This document shows positions 54,787-64,000 of a stretch of DNA of 64,000 bases, in pieces (within the stretch, counting starts at the first letter, position 1; each line of letters begins with the position of its first letter). Under the pieces are notes generated by a model, which worked only from the letters and a program-made list of their open reading frames with translations, did no database searches and was not told the DNA's origin. A program made the translations under genes and the position numbers. The DNA lies in assembly GCA_026214975.1 (NCBI GenBank), contig CM047814.1, positions 24,840,558 to 24,904,557 of the forward strand, in the 5' to 3' direction. This DNA is from Gentiana macrophylla. Its lineage: Eukaryota; Streptophyta; Magnoliopsida; Gentianales; Gentianaceae.

Positions 54787-56985
54787 ATTAACGCCCGTTC
54801 CCGGACACCGAGTCCTTATCCGGAAAAGGAACGTTCGGCACGTATAAAATAAAAATAAATTCACCTTATCGTAAGCCTCTCTACTACGTCGTATCAAAAA
54901 TAAGCAAACGGAAGCAAAAGACTGGGGTATAAAAATTTATCCAAATAATCCAAGAATAGAAATGTAATCTAAAGATGAAAATGTAACTTTATTACATTCG
55001 GAAGAAAGGAAAATCTGAAATCCAAAAGAAACGTAAAGTACTTACAAGTCTCGAAAGACCAAAAGTCTACTCCAAAAGTACTAACACAGTTTAATAAATG
55101 AATGACAAAATAAATAAATGCTATGTCTTCAATGAGGCGTCGTCAAACGTCATCATCGAACTCCTCCTCGTAACCATGATCAACCTGTTCGTCTTCTCAC
55201 CCCCAAACACATAGAAAACATGCATTTGAGGTAAGTACAAGGTACTTAATAAAGAGAGAAGCTACAACAATAATTATAATTTATAAAAAAATGTATTTAT
55301 TCGTTTAGTTGTTTACGTGTGACCAACTCAATCTGGGTTCATTTCATGTCCATCAACATGAATTGACTAAACGTTTCTACTTAACTTATCTATGTTACAA
55401 CCGCACTCAAGGGCACTACGCATATCCAAACTGGGGATATTCTTGGCAACATATTAGTGGATCACACCAATATCCACGAAGTCTAGAATATGTAGACTCC
55501 GATAGTACGCACATCTCAGTGGAGTCCTTCCGTACTTAGGGTTTTTTTTGACTACGGAGTTCTTCCACCTTGAGGTAGCACACACACATCGCGATATTTA
55601 CGGTGCCTATCCAAGAGAGACATGTTGTTTAATCTTTTACTAGTCAAATGCGTATTTATTAAAATGATTAACTAACCACCTAAGTGTTTTCAAGTAATCT
55701 CCCTCACACAAACTACTCTCTTCCAAGACCACTAGACGTTAACAAGGCCTAGAAATTACACAGACATTGATGAATGCTAATTCATCAAAGCACAAGCCTA
55801 TCATGCTCTTCCGACGGATCCGAACTTCAACTCCCTTTAAGAGTACATTCGGTGTTTTAACTGAACGAATCAAATGCTCAATTCAGGCTTGTTTAGATTA
55901 TACCATGTTAACATATCATGAATAAAGGATTAAAACTCAATAGCATAGTTTAAACATCGCTTATGTGCAAACAGGGGCATTGCGTGCGCATCCCTATGGA
56001 ATGCGTACGCATACCTAAGCTAAAAACCTGCTGAAAACTTTCTGTCCAAACAATGCATGCGCATTGCTCTGCAATGTGTACGCATTACCTGACCAGAACT
56101 TCTCCTAAAACTCTCTGGTTGAACAATGCATGCGCATTCCAATGGATGCGTACGCATTCAGCAACCAGAAACAAACCAGAACTCACTGTTCAAGGAATGC
56201 GTGTGCATTCTTTTGAATGCGTACGCATTCAGCGTCCAGAAGCCAAAACCTGCAAACCTGATACAGGAATGCGTGCGCATTGATAGGCAATGCTTACGCG
56301 TCACCTTTCTTTATACTAAATCCTGAATTCGATCCTTAACGGTTTCTAATCCGTTTAACCCAAATCACATCAAATTTAACACGATTAAATCATGAAAAGC
56401 ATACAAAACATTCCATAACACCTATGATCATTGATCAACCAAAGACTCATCTTTCTAGCATTAAAACGTCTTAAAACATGATCTAAACCCTATAAACGAT
56501 AATTGAGATCATAGGAAGAGTCTCTTACTTGTTTGCAGCCAAAAACCAGTCTAAACAGCCTCGAAAATCTGCAGCCCTTTCAACAAAACTGATATCACAA
56601 CAGTGCCCTTCTCACGACGATCGCAATTCTCTCGTCTGATCTGAAAACGATCAAGAAACGCCAGATATTGCGGAATCTCTCTTGGCCCTTTTTTTTTCTC
56701 TTCTCCTCAACGCAGAGAAGAAGCGATCAAAGTCTGATTTTGATTAATTTAGGTTATTGGATTAATGTGTGTTAATTTTCCTTAAATACCAATTTCCAAA
56801 TTAATCCCTTTTTCCTTATTTATCCCTAATTACTAAAAATCAGAAATTCCATTTAATTATATACATATTTCGAAAATTATACATATATAATTAATACAAC
56901 ACTTAACTCCAATAAAAGAAAAGCAATAATAATATTTCGTTTTATGAAATAATAATGCTCTGCCTTAGAAAATCGGAATATTACG
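54787..56985 (-). repeat. Ty3/gypsy LTR, about 2.2 kb, related to the solo LTR at 19197
   Basis: The left end ttaacgcccgttcccgg, accgagtccttatccgg and aacgttcggc matches 19197-19255. The right end ...ggaatattacg matches ...gatattaca. Terminal bases are mutated from TG/CA, and no target duplication was found. Orientation is minus. It carries the longer palindrome array at 55975-56305. Confidence 0.75.
55975..56305. repeat. Palindromic AATGCGTACGCATT array
   Basis: About ten occurrences of aatgcgtgcgcatt, aatgcgtacgcatt and aatgcatgcgcattc-like words, paired at 20-30 bp and 60-70 bp spacing. AATGCGTACGCATT is a perfect palindrome. The homologous position in the 19197 LTR has a shorter array. 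Confidence 0.75.
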
Positions 56986-56991
56986 ATTAAT

Positions 56992-57472
56992 GCGCCCAAT
57001 CTTCCTAAGATCATTTTTCCTTTCTATAAGGACAAAAATATTTCATTTTGGATTTTGTTACCCATATCTTATGTGGATCACAAAAGATATTGAAGATCTC
57101 CGCCCAAAGTTGGCATACAACTATCTTCAAATCGATTTTCCACATAAGTCTATATTCATTTATTACGATGCACAAATTGTCATCAAATAAATCGGCTTAA
57201 AGAAGGGGTATACCTCTTTCAACTCGTGTCACGTCTCATCTCAATGTAGACCTAACATGCGATATACATCCGAGCTCAGGTCTGGAGGAATTTTGACATG
57301 GGTATTATCAGGTTTTGGACAGAATACCAAAAGCCATCTCAGAAAATGGGTCGACATAGGCTCAGCTCAATATTGGGCTATATACATCAGAAGACTTCAG
57401 CAAAACTCACCTCGTACCGTGCATTTCGCCACCAGGGTCATATTACCGACATGACGCATCTGTCTGACACGA
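56992..57472. repeat. 0.48-kb direct repeat, copy 2
   Basis: See 53553-54034. It diverges from copy 1 immediately after gacacga (57472). Confidence 0.85.
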
Positions 57473-58454
57473 CACATACCGTCCTCTGTCTAATATGGTT
57501 AGCTCGACGTGGCCTCATCTTGCAGACATGTTGCATGTTCACCTCGGCCTCTAACACTCAGCTCAATACATGTCATCTCCGAACCCAGACGACGGTTACA
57601 CCACATCAACTGGACATTAATCCACGATCTCATAGCTGGTCCGTGATTCTTGCCAACAGAGCCATGATTCCATGTCTGCCTCATAAATGGCTCCAGAACA
57701 TTGACCACATTTTCAGCACAACAAAATCAAACCCCACGTAAGAAACCTATAAAAGGATCATAATCTTCACTATCAAATAACTACATTTGGTGGGTACGTA
57801 CGGAGTCTTGACTAGCACATCCATTTTCCATAAATAAACTCATCAAAAAATTACCAGTTGGGTCATCTTTTCGAGACCCAATTACCAGTTCTTTAACCGA
57901 TTTATCTGGTGATGATTTCATGCATCGTCACCGTAAATAGAGCTAATATACACTTGACTATTATTCACTTAATGATAAGAATCCAGATCCTGCTCTTTGG
58001 CTCCTCAATTACAGAATTATATTTTAACCAGGGAAATGAGGCTCTTTCAGAAATGTAGTCACTGTTTTTCCTTTTGAATTCCAAGAATCTTAGACAATAA
58101 GATGAACATATAATTAATTTTTTGCCAAAAAACAGAAGAAAAAAAGAGGAATATTATTTGCAAACTAGATAATAGTACAAAAGCCCTTCAAAAAAAAAAA
58201 AAAAAAAAAAAAAAATAGTATAAAAGCCAAAATGGCATCAAACCATTGCAGTTCAGGAAATTTTGAAAAAAATATTACAAGTTACTTCCCCCTTTTTTTT
58301 ACTTCAGAAGATGAAGATGCCAATGATAAATAGTTTCTTCATCAAACATGGTAACATAAGTTAGTATTCAATGGCAGATACAAAAAATTACGCGCTCTGC
58401 TTCGATGCTGCCTCTTCTAACCCAGGGTGTTTTCTTGCTTCATACTCTCATTAA
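57473..58454. other. Repeat flank, then 3' flank of ABF gene
   Basis: 57473-57735 may be an unrecognised part of the same gypsy-derived block. The rest is AT-rich with a poly(A) run at 58189-58215. The ABF 3' UTR (minus strand) should lie within about 58200-58454. Confidence 0.4.
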
Positions 58455-61056
58455 TTACCATTGCCCTGTCAACGTCCTGCGTAATCGTTTTCTTTTAACT
58501 TCTTTGCCTGACTCTGGTTCCTGCTATGCACAAAACAATTTAGTCTACTTTCAGTGTCACCAACTTTCTTTCTAGCAATCAGAATGATTTCTATTGTTAG
58601 GGCACTGGAATTAAGTTTTCACTCCCATTTACAGAATCTCTATTCAAAATGATTTAAGTGCAAACATGTGTAGTAAATTCATACCTGGTTCTTCTGCATG
58701 TTCATGAGCTCAATCTGTAATGATACAGTGACAAAGTAAGTTTAAATATCAAAAAACATCCCAGTGAAATATTCTGATAATCAACTATCAGTATCAATAC
58801 CTGTTTTTCTTTTAGCCCCTTGTTAATTTCTTTAAGTTTGGCTATTTCTTCTTCCAACTCAGTAATATATTCCTGCAAAATCAGAGGTAACTATGAAAAG
58901 TCCATCCAAGAGACTCATATATGCCTCATTTAATCCCCAAGGTTAATGGAATGGAGGGAATACTTCAAGACTGTGGACAACCTATAACAAGTCAACTAAT
59001 GGAAAAAATGACACCCAAATGAACTAAATTCGGTTTTGCAGTGGAAAATCGTTTGAATAAGCGAAAACAAATATTCAGTTATGAGTTAAATCCATTATTA
59101 CCTTAGACATGAATACGATGCATAACATGCCAGAAAGGGAAAGACTAGACAGTATTTCGAAAAAAAAATTCACACAAGGAGTCACAATCCACTGCTTTAT
59201 TAAATATGGCTACAGACCATTTCTTACCTGTTTTGGTTGTACAAGTCTTTAGAACATAAAAAGGAATAATATGAAGTAGATATTAGGTATCTTCATGTCA
59301 TTGTATAAGGCTTACTTTTAAAATTCTACCATCTTTAAGTGCAAGATATTTTGTTGTTGTTTATGATTTGCAGTTTGGTGAGTGAAGAATGGTGACTTAT
59401 CCAGAAATTTACCTGCTTCCGGGCTCGAGACCTTGCAGCGGATTCTCTGTTCTTTATCATTCTCCTTCTCCTTCTTTCCACTTGCTTGTCTAAAGTAGCA
59501 GATGATCTCCTTCCTTGTCCACCCTCATTGTAGGCATAGGGAGAAGATGATAGAGTCGGGCTATCCAAACTATTCTTTGAGCTCGTATCTTGATGCACGT
59601 GATTTCGAGGAGATCCTCCATGAACAGTTTTTGTCACACCATGTAATCCAGCCATGTTCATTAGTCCATTGTGGGGAACCGCTCTAGGTGATGCACTTGA
59701 AGGATTTGCCATCTTCGCTGAATTCGTCGTCACTACCGAGCTTGCAACGTTCATGGTGCCATTGTGATTAACAGCTCTGGTGGAATTCAAAGCATTAGCC
59801 ATGCCAACAACTGAACCTGAGCTTAAAGCATTTATCATGCCATTTTGACTAACAGCTCTAGGAGAATTCATAGCATTAGTCATGCCAACTACTGAATTTG
59901 TCGCTCCTGAGCTTGAAACATTCATCATACCGTTATGGCTAACAGGTCTCGGAGAATTAAAGGCATTAGGCATGGAAACAACAACTGAATTCGCCATTCC
60001 CGAGCTTGCAGCGTTCATCATACCATTGTGACCAACAGTTCTCGGAGAATTTAAAGCATTAGGCATGCCAGCAACACCTGAATTCGTCACTCCTGAACTT
60101 GCCATGTTCATTATTGCACTCTGTGTAGCAGCTGCCGGAGAGTTTGATGAACAACCATTTACGACACCAGCTGCTGAACTTGTCAATCTTGATCTTGGCG
60201 GCTGAACAGAGGCAAAAGGCAGAGTTGTTTGCTCAGAATAAAGAGGCTGCAACCGTGTTTCTAACTGAAGATGCTGCTGCGGCTGCGGGGGAGACATTGC
60301 TCTATTGCCATTCAGTTCCAAATTAAATGAAAAATCATTGTTATACCCCTTATATTGATTACCCATCATTCCTTTACTTGGACTTGGCTGTTGAAAATCA
60401 ATTGTGAATCCATTGTTATGGCCATTTGTTTGAGTGACAACACTATTGTTGCTATTATGGCCATTTGCTTGACCAAAACCACCTGAAAATCTAGCATTGT
60501 TAGCCTTTTCAATTGGCTTATTATTTGCTTGACTGAAACCAGAACTAGCATTGCTAGGCTTTTCAAATGGCTGAATCTCTTCTCTAACAACCCCGGCTCT
60601 AGCCAAAAATTCCTCCAATGTAATCTCTCCAAGAGTTGGTTCCCTTTGAAACATGTTTGAAAACCTATTATCACTCTCATCTTTGATCCACCACCACCGC
60701 CGTTTTTCTTTAAGCAATTCTTTCCAGACATCATCAACCGTCTTCTGGCTAATAGTGCGTGGTAACGTCAAAGAACCTTGTCTTTGCAAATTCCCACTTG
60801 GACATGGAGCACTACAACTACTACTACTACCTCCAATGGTAGAATTGGCTTGAATCTCTTCTGCTGTCCAAAGATTCTTTAACAGTTCTTCCATATTCAG
60901 GGATCCAATGTCCCTTCCTAAGCTACCCATGGTCTGAAGCTCATCGAAGGTCATCGAGTAAATGGATCCTTGTCGGGTTAACGGATAATTGACTCCAGTT
61001 TTTCCTTCTCCCATTGCCATGCTTGCAAAATTCTCAAAGTTTGCAAAAGATCCCAT
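58455..61056 (-). CDS. ABF/AREB-type bZIP transcription factor, 603 aa
   Basis: Coding exons: 61056-59413 (548 codons), 58872-58801, 58714-58685 and 58520-58455. Introns are 540, 86 and 164 bp, all GT...AG and frame-preserving. Conserved blocks: C1 with RQGSIYSMTFDELQT (29-43), C2 with RQGSLTLPRTISQKTVDDVWKE (92-113), C3 REPTLGEITLEEFLARAGVV (138-157), basic region KQVERRRRRMIKNRESAARSR (524-544), a leucine zipper beginning EYITELEEEIAKLKEIN, and C4 RRTLTGQW at the end. C1-C4 hold the RXXS sites phosphorylated by SnRK2 kinases. Family role: binding ABRE elements in ABA-responsive promoters in the nucleus. ABFs usually have about 390-455 residues; here residues 313-485 are a tandem repeat that explains most of the excess. 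Start chosen at MGSFANFENFASM, immediately before C1. Confidence 0.93.
59602..60120 (-). repeat. In-frame repeat inside ABF exon 1 (residues 313-485)
   Basis: About six units of 25-33 residues built on GMMN(A/V)SSSG-(A/T)NSVV-MPNA-NSPR(A/P)V-HN. Units differ by substitutions and whole-codon indels and never by frameshift, so the repeat is under coding constraint. Confidence 0.9.
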
Positions 61057-61699
61057 AACAAGCTATGGACAGTAAAGGTCCAACAGCAACAGCTGGTCTA
61101 GAAATAGCTGCTTCAAATTTGGAAAAACACTTCAACTGCATCATAAAACATAATTGATGATGAAAATGAATATTAATGATGAAAATAAAAATTTCAGGGG
61201 AACACCATGCCAGAACATATTAATCATCTTGAATAATTAATAACAGAGAGTTTATTAATTGACTGGAGCCCTCTTGAATCCAAAAAAGAAACAGAACAGC
61301 AATTACTATGCTAGGAAAGAAACTCATCCCCCTTCTCACAATTACTACTATTCAGCTCCAAAAATTCAATCCAGCAGCAAAGCAAATCTACAACAGTTGA
61401 TCAAAACCATATCTAGTTTATTTTCTGAAAAAGTTACTGAAATTTCTTCATCTTATTTCGTTTCGAGTTTTAAGAAGCTCAATCTTTTGATTCTATAGCA
61501 AAAACTACCAGATGATGATGAGCTGAAATTGAACATCAATTAATCATAACACTAATATAATTGCATGTTCAACTGAAGGTCAAAATCAGATTTACCCTGA
61601 AACAACCTGAGATTAGCAAGTAATTAAGACCAAAAGCAAAAGTTATCTAAAAATTAACAAAAAGAGATAATGATTTGACAAAGGAGAGAAGAATTTACC
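61057..61699 (-). other. ABF 5' UTR with probable intron 61136-61697
   Basis: The minus strand has a donor taagg/GTAAAT at 61698-61697 and an acceptor gatgcag/ttgaag with AG at 61137-61136. That would leave about 80 nt of leader before the ATG at 61056. ABF genes commonly have a leader intron. Spliced transcripts would confirm. Confidence 0.55.
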
Positions 61700-61866
61700 C
61701 TTAACAGCCAAGTTTCCTTGTTCTTCGCCTTCAGAGCCTTTCTGCAGTCAACAAGTGTCACCCTGTCACCACTGCATTTACAATTATTTAAGCAAAAAAA
61801 AAAAAAAAAAAAAGTTTTATTTATTTAATTTTTATTTACCTGATTGGGGATATATTGGCTGTGGTC

Positions 61867-61906
61867 CTGAGACGTGGACCAATCGTAAAGAAACAAGATG
61901 AATTGG
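61867..61906. promoter_or_regulatory. Two ABRE-like ACGTGG motifs upstream of ABF
   Basis: gACGTGGac at about 61866-61874 and tACGTGGtc at about 61897-61905, some 170-210 bp before the inferred leader exon. ACGTGG is the ABRE core bound by ABF proteins themselves. Confidence 0.6.
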
Positions 61907-63012
61907 TACGTGGTCAAATCCAAAATAGACAAGTGGGCGATTCTAAACCCTGGATCATTGTTAACTCCGACAATATTTAAAAATACGGCGATGGATTTTG
62001 TTTGTCAGCTTTCATATGGTAGAGAACATTATTGCTACTGAAATTCTTACTACTACTACTACTATTAATAATTATAATTATATAAACATTGAAATAATTC
62101 AACAATTTGTTTGCCCAATATTTAATCAGTCGATGGTCATACACATATTAAATATTTATGACATCATCAGATCACGGGTCAGGTTGCTGCCTGCTATTTG
62201 ATAATAAATTAACCGGCAGATTAATAACATGTGTTGGATTAAAGTGATTAAAGTTATCAGACCAAAGTGGGATATGTGACTGACGTCAGTTTTCATCAAA
62301 TATTGATCTAATTTTGATATCAGTTGAAGTGTATTTGCTTACTAGACTGTGTATAATGTCTATATTATTTATGTAAAATAGCTCATCTTTTAAGTGTATT
62401 TTTGTCTTTTCAAATTAGGTTTTCTTGTATGTTTTCCTTTATGTGTAATATATTGTCTTTGGCTTTAAGAAAGCGAAACCGACCATGAGAGTTTTGAAAT
62501 CTTATAAAAGGGCTTTAATAAGCCGTAAACTTCATAATTTAGTAATATGTTGCCCTTAGTCGAAAAGTTTTCTATTTGTCTAGGGAGTTACGATCAATTT
62601 AGTGCTTGTTTTATAGATTGTAGTGGTGATTTCGACATTGATCCAGATTTAGGACACATTTCTGACTTTAGAATCTCAAGTAAAAGGTAAAAGGCTCGGT
62701 CTTTTGGTAGATTTCGGTTTTCATCTTGTTTAGAATCATGTTCCTTGTAGGGCTTATGCTAGCTTTCAATTCTTGTTCGTAGATTCTCATGGAATCGAAG
62801 AATAGTTATTGTTTGTTCATATATTCCACAGGCTTTTAAGGTAAGGATTTTAATTACTTTTTTTCGCGCAACTGTGTGTACTGTTTTTTGCAACATGTTG
62901 ATTATGGAACTTTCGGTTATGTTCTAACTTAACTAAAGACAAGATGTATTTAAATCTGACTTTTGTGCTATTATTCATAGTTATGCTATTTGATAGCGAA
63001 GTATTGCTGGTC
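61907..63012. other. ABF upstream region and unresolved repeat-like DNA
   Basis: A (TAC)n/TTA-rich patch is at 62045-62075. From about 62335 the sequence has LTR-like features (ttataaaagggcttt at about 62502-62516), but no partner or termini were found. No coding frames. Confidence 0.4.
62281..62288. promoter_or_regulatory. TGACGTCA palindrome
   Basis: Perfect 8-bp C-box/CRE-type bZIP site (inside ctgacgtcag), about 580 bp upstream of the inferred ABF leader. Confidence 0.5.
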
Positions 63013-63720
63013 TCAAGACACACAAGACAACATGTTTGAGGCTCCATCAACGTACAACGTCCATTGTTCGGACACGCAGCTCGGTTGGTCATGACTGATG
63101 GTGATGTCTGCTCCTTCAGCTAGGAAACCGGCCAATGCCCGGGCTTTGATAGAAACTATTGGGCGGGAGTCTAGATCGTACTCCGTCAGTTCGACCACCC
63201 TCTTGGCTAGTCTGCCTGATGTATCAGGTCGGGCTAATATTTGCCGAAGTGGCTGATCCGTTACCATAGTTATCGGATGAGCTTGAAAGTAAGGCCTGAG
63301 TTTTCTAGAGGCATGCACCAAGGCTAGTGCCGGCTTAACTGCATCTGAATATCGACTTTATATGTCCATGGAGCGCCTTACTTAAATAGTATATGAGCCT
63401 TTGTACAAGATCCTGCTCTTTGACCCGATTACGCGCTCAAGGCATCTTCACTTACTTAAATATACCAATAATGTTTCTCCTTCGAGGAGAATTGAGAGTG
63501 GAGTAGTTCGGCCGAGATAAGACTTTAACTCCTCAAAGGCCTTGAGGCATTCCTTATTCCACTGGAATGGGCTTGCCTTCCTAAAAATCTTGAAGAAGGA
63601 AGGGCACATTGTGCCGACTGGATAAAAATCATTCGAGCGGCCATTCGCCTGTCAACCTCTGCACTTTTTGATGTTTAGTGGTGGAAGCATGTGTTATAGT
63701 ATAGAAGGCGATGGGAATCT
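63013..63720 (-). pseudogene. Tat-lineage RT/RNase H fragment
   Basis: 63321-63013 encodes VHASRKLRPYFQAHPITMVTDQPLRQIL, VVELTEYDLDSRP, KARALAGFLAE and QWTLYVDGASN, i.e. the end of gypsy RNase H and the start of the second RNase H. Further upstream frames (63700-63330) carry KEQDLVQRLIYYLSKAL-like RT connection residues with stops. Same lineage as, but a different copy from, the 36-49 kb element. Confidence 0.82.
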
Positions 63721-63814
63721 TGAGTGCACTCTGTTTGGTCAATCGAAGATATCGGCGACCACCGATAGCATAAAGATCGTGACTGCTTTGGCGATCTGAA
63801 GGCTCGACAACTTC

Positions 63815-64000
63815 TTGTCGATGTATAATATAAGCGGTTATTTAGTTGTAATCTGTTATAACCGTTTGTAACTTACTTAAGCGATTCATGAGGTGTATGA
63901 TGTTATAAATACCCGTGATCGACCACATTGTAATCAACTTGTAACTTTTACATGATCAATAATATTTCCGCATTTTATTTTGTTTGTTTTTAATTACAAA
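63815..64000 (+). repeat. Copia LTR fragment, relative of the 14126/18933 LTRs
   Basis: Shares tataaccgtttgtaact, atgaggtgtatga, ttataaatac, aacttgtaactttta and gatcaataat in the same order as 14230-14380 and 19010-19130. It is cut by the window end, and a primer site is not visible before the end. Confidence 0.65.

Noticed and set aside
55309..55539. Small plus-strand frame in the gypsy LTR as a gene
   Set aside because: No domain; lies in LTR sequence shared with other family copies.
54785..56990. ATTAA on both sides of the gypsy LTR as a target duplication
   Set aside because: Comparison with the intact LTR at 19197 shows that the left ATTAA is the mutated LTR terminus (TGTAA), not flanking DNA.
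57298..57741. 147-codon plus-strand frame as a gene
   Set aside because: Most of it lies in direct-repeat copy 2; copy 1 carries the same frame but diverges downstream, and there is no recognisable protein feature.
59502..60853. Plus-strand and alternative minus-strand frames inside the ABF gene
   Set aside because: Shadows of the ABF coding exon, which has all family blocks in one frame.

Overview
This window is nuclear DNA of a flowering plant, almost certainly a eudicot. It holds four intact-looking single-copy genes in a 64 kb stretch dominated by nested, mostly decayed transposable elements. Evidence for a plant: a DUF579 xylan-biosynthesis gene, an m-type plastid thioredoxin, an ABA-responsive bZIP (ABF/AREB), a telo-box ribosomal protein promoter, and Ty1/copia, Ty3/gypsy (Tat and chromovirus-like), LINE, SINE, MITE and Helitron-like sequences. 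The species cannot be named from sequence alone.

Host genes: (1) complement(4473..5547), two exons, IRX15/IRX15-L type DUF579 protein of 332 aa; (2) complement(25466..25909), intronless 40S ribosomal protein S16 (uS9), 147 aa, with telo-box, TATA and site II motifs upstream; (3) 30549..32802, two exons separated by a 1.74 kb intron, m3-type thioredoxin with transit peptide, 169 aa; (4) complement(58455..61056), four coding exons plus a probable 5' UTR intron, ABF/AREB bZIP of 603 aa, unusually long because of an in-frame repeat. No tRNA, rRNA or CRISPR array was seen.

Repeat layout: 1-290 LINE ORF1 scrap; 610-774 MITE; 1330-3910+ 5'-truncated copia with a SINE inserted in its RNase H; 6510-6864 foldback MITE; 6893-12245 minus-strand LINE 3' end split by a copia (7339-12067); 13836-21080 minus-strand LINE 3' end split by a copia (14126-19163) and by a gypsy solo LTR (19197-20733); 21.2-24 kb SINE, gypsy LTR and copia scraps; 26.5-30.3 kb three LINE scraps and a SINE; 33.2-34.4 kb Helitron/hAT-like AT-rich repeats; 34880-49830 minus-strand LINE (ORF1 plus endonuclease) split by a complete 13.2 kb Tat-lineage gypsy element (35998-49232, 5-bp target duplication CAGCC); 51-52.3 kb Helitron 3' end and hAT MITE; 53553-57472 a gypsy LTR plus integrase fragment between 0.48 kb direct repeats; 63013-64000 another Tat fragment and a copia-type LTR.

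The most interesting object is the Tat element. Besides a decayed gag-pol on the minus strand, it carries two transcription-unit-like antisense regions on the plus strand (about 37.7-41.2 kb and 41.7-42.6 kb). Each is preceded by its own TATA box inside a shared promoter block, and the first has intron-like splice signals. An 11-unit, roughly 84-bp minisatellite lies next to the 3' LTR. Other notable points are the expanded ABF repeat, a strong G-quadruplex motif in the thioredoxin intron, and palindromic TGCG/CGCA arrays inside two gypsy LTRs.
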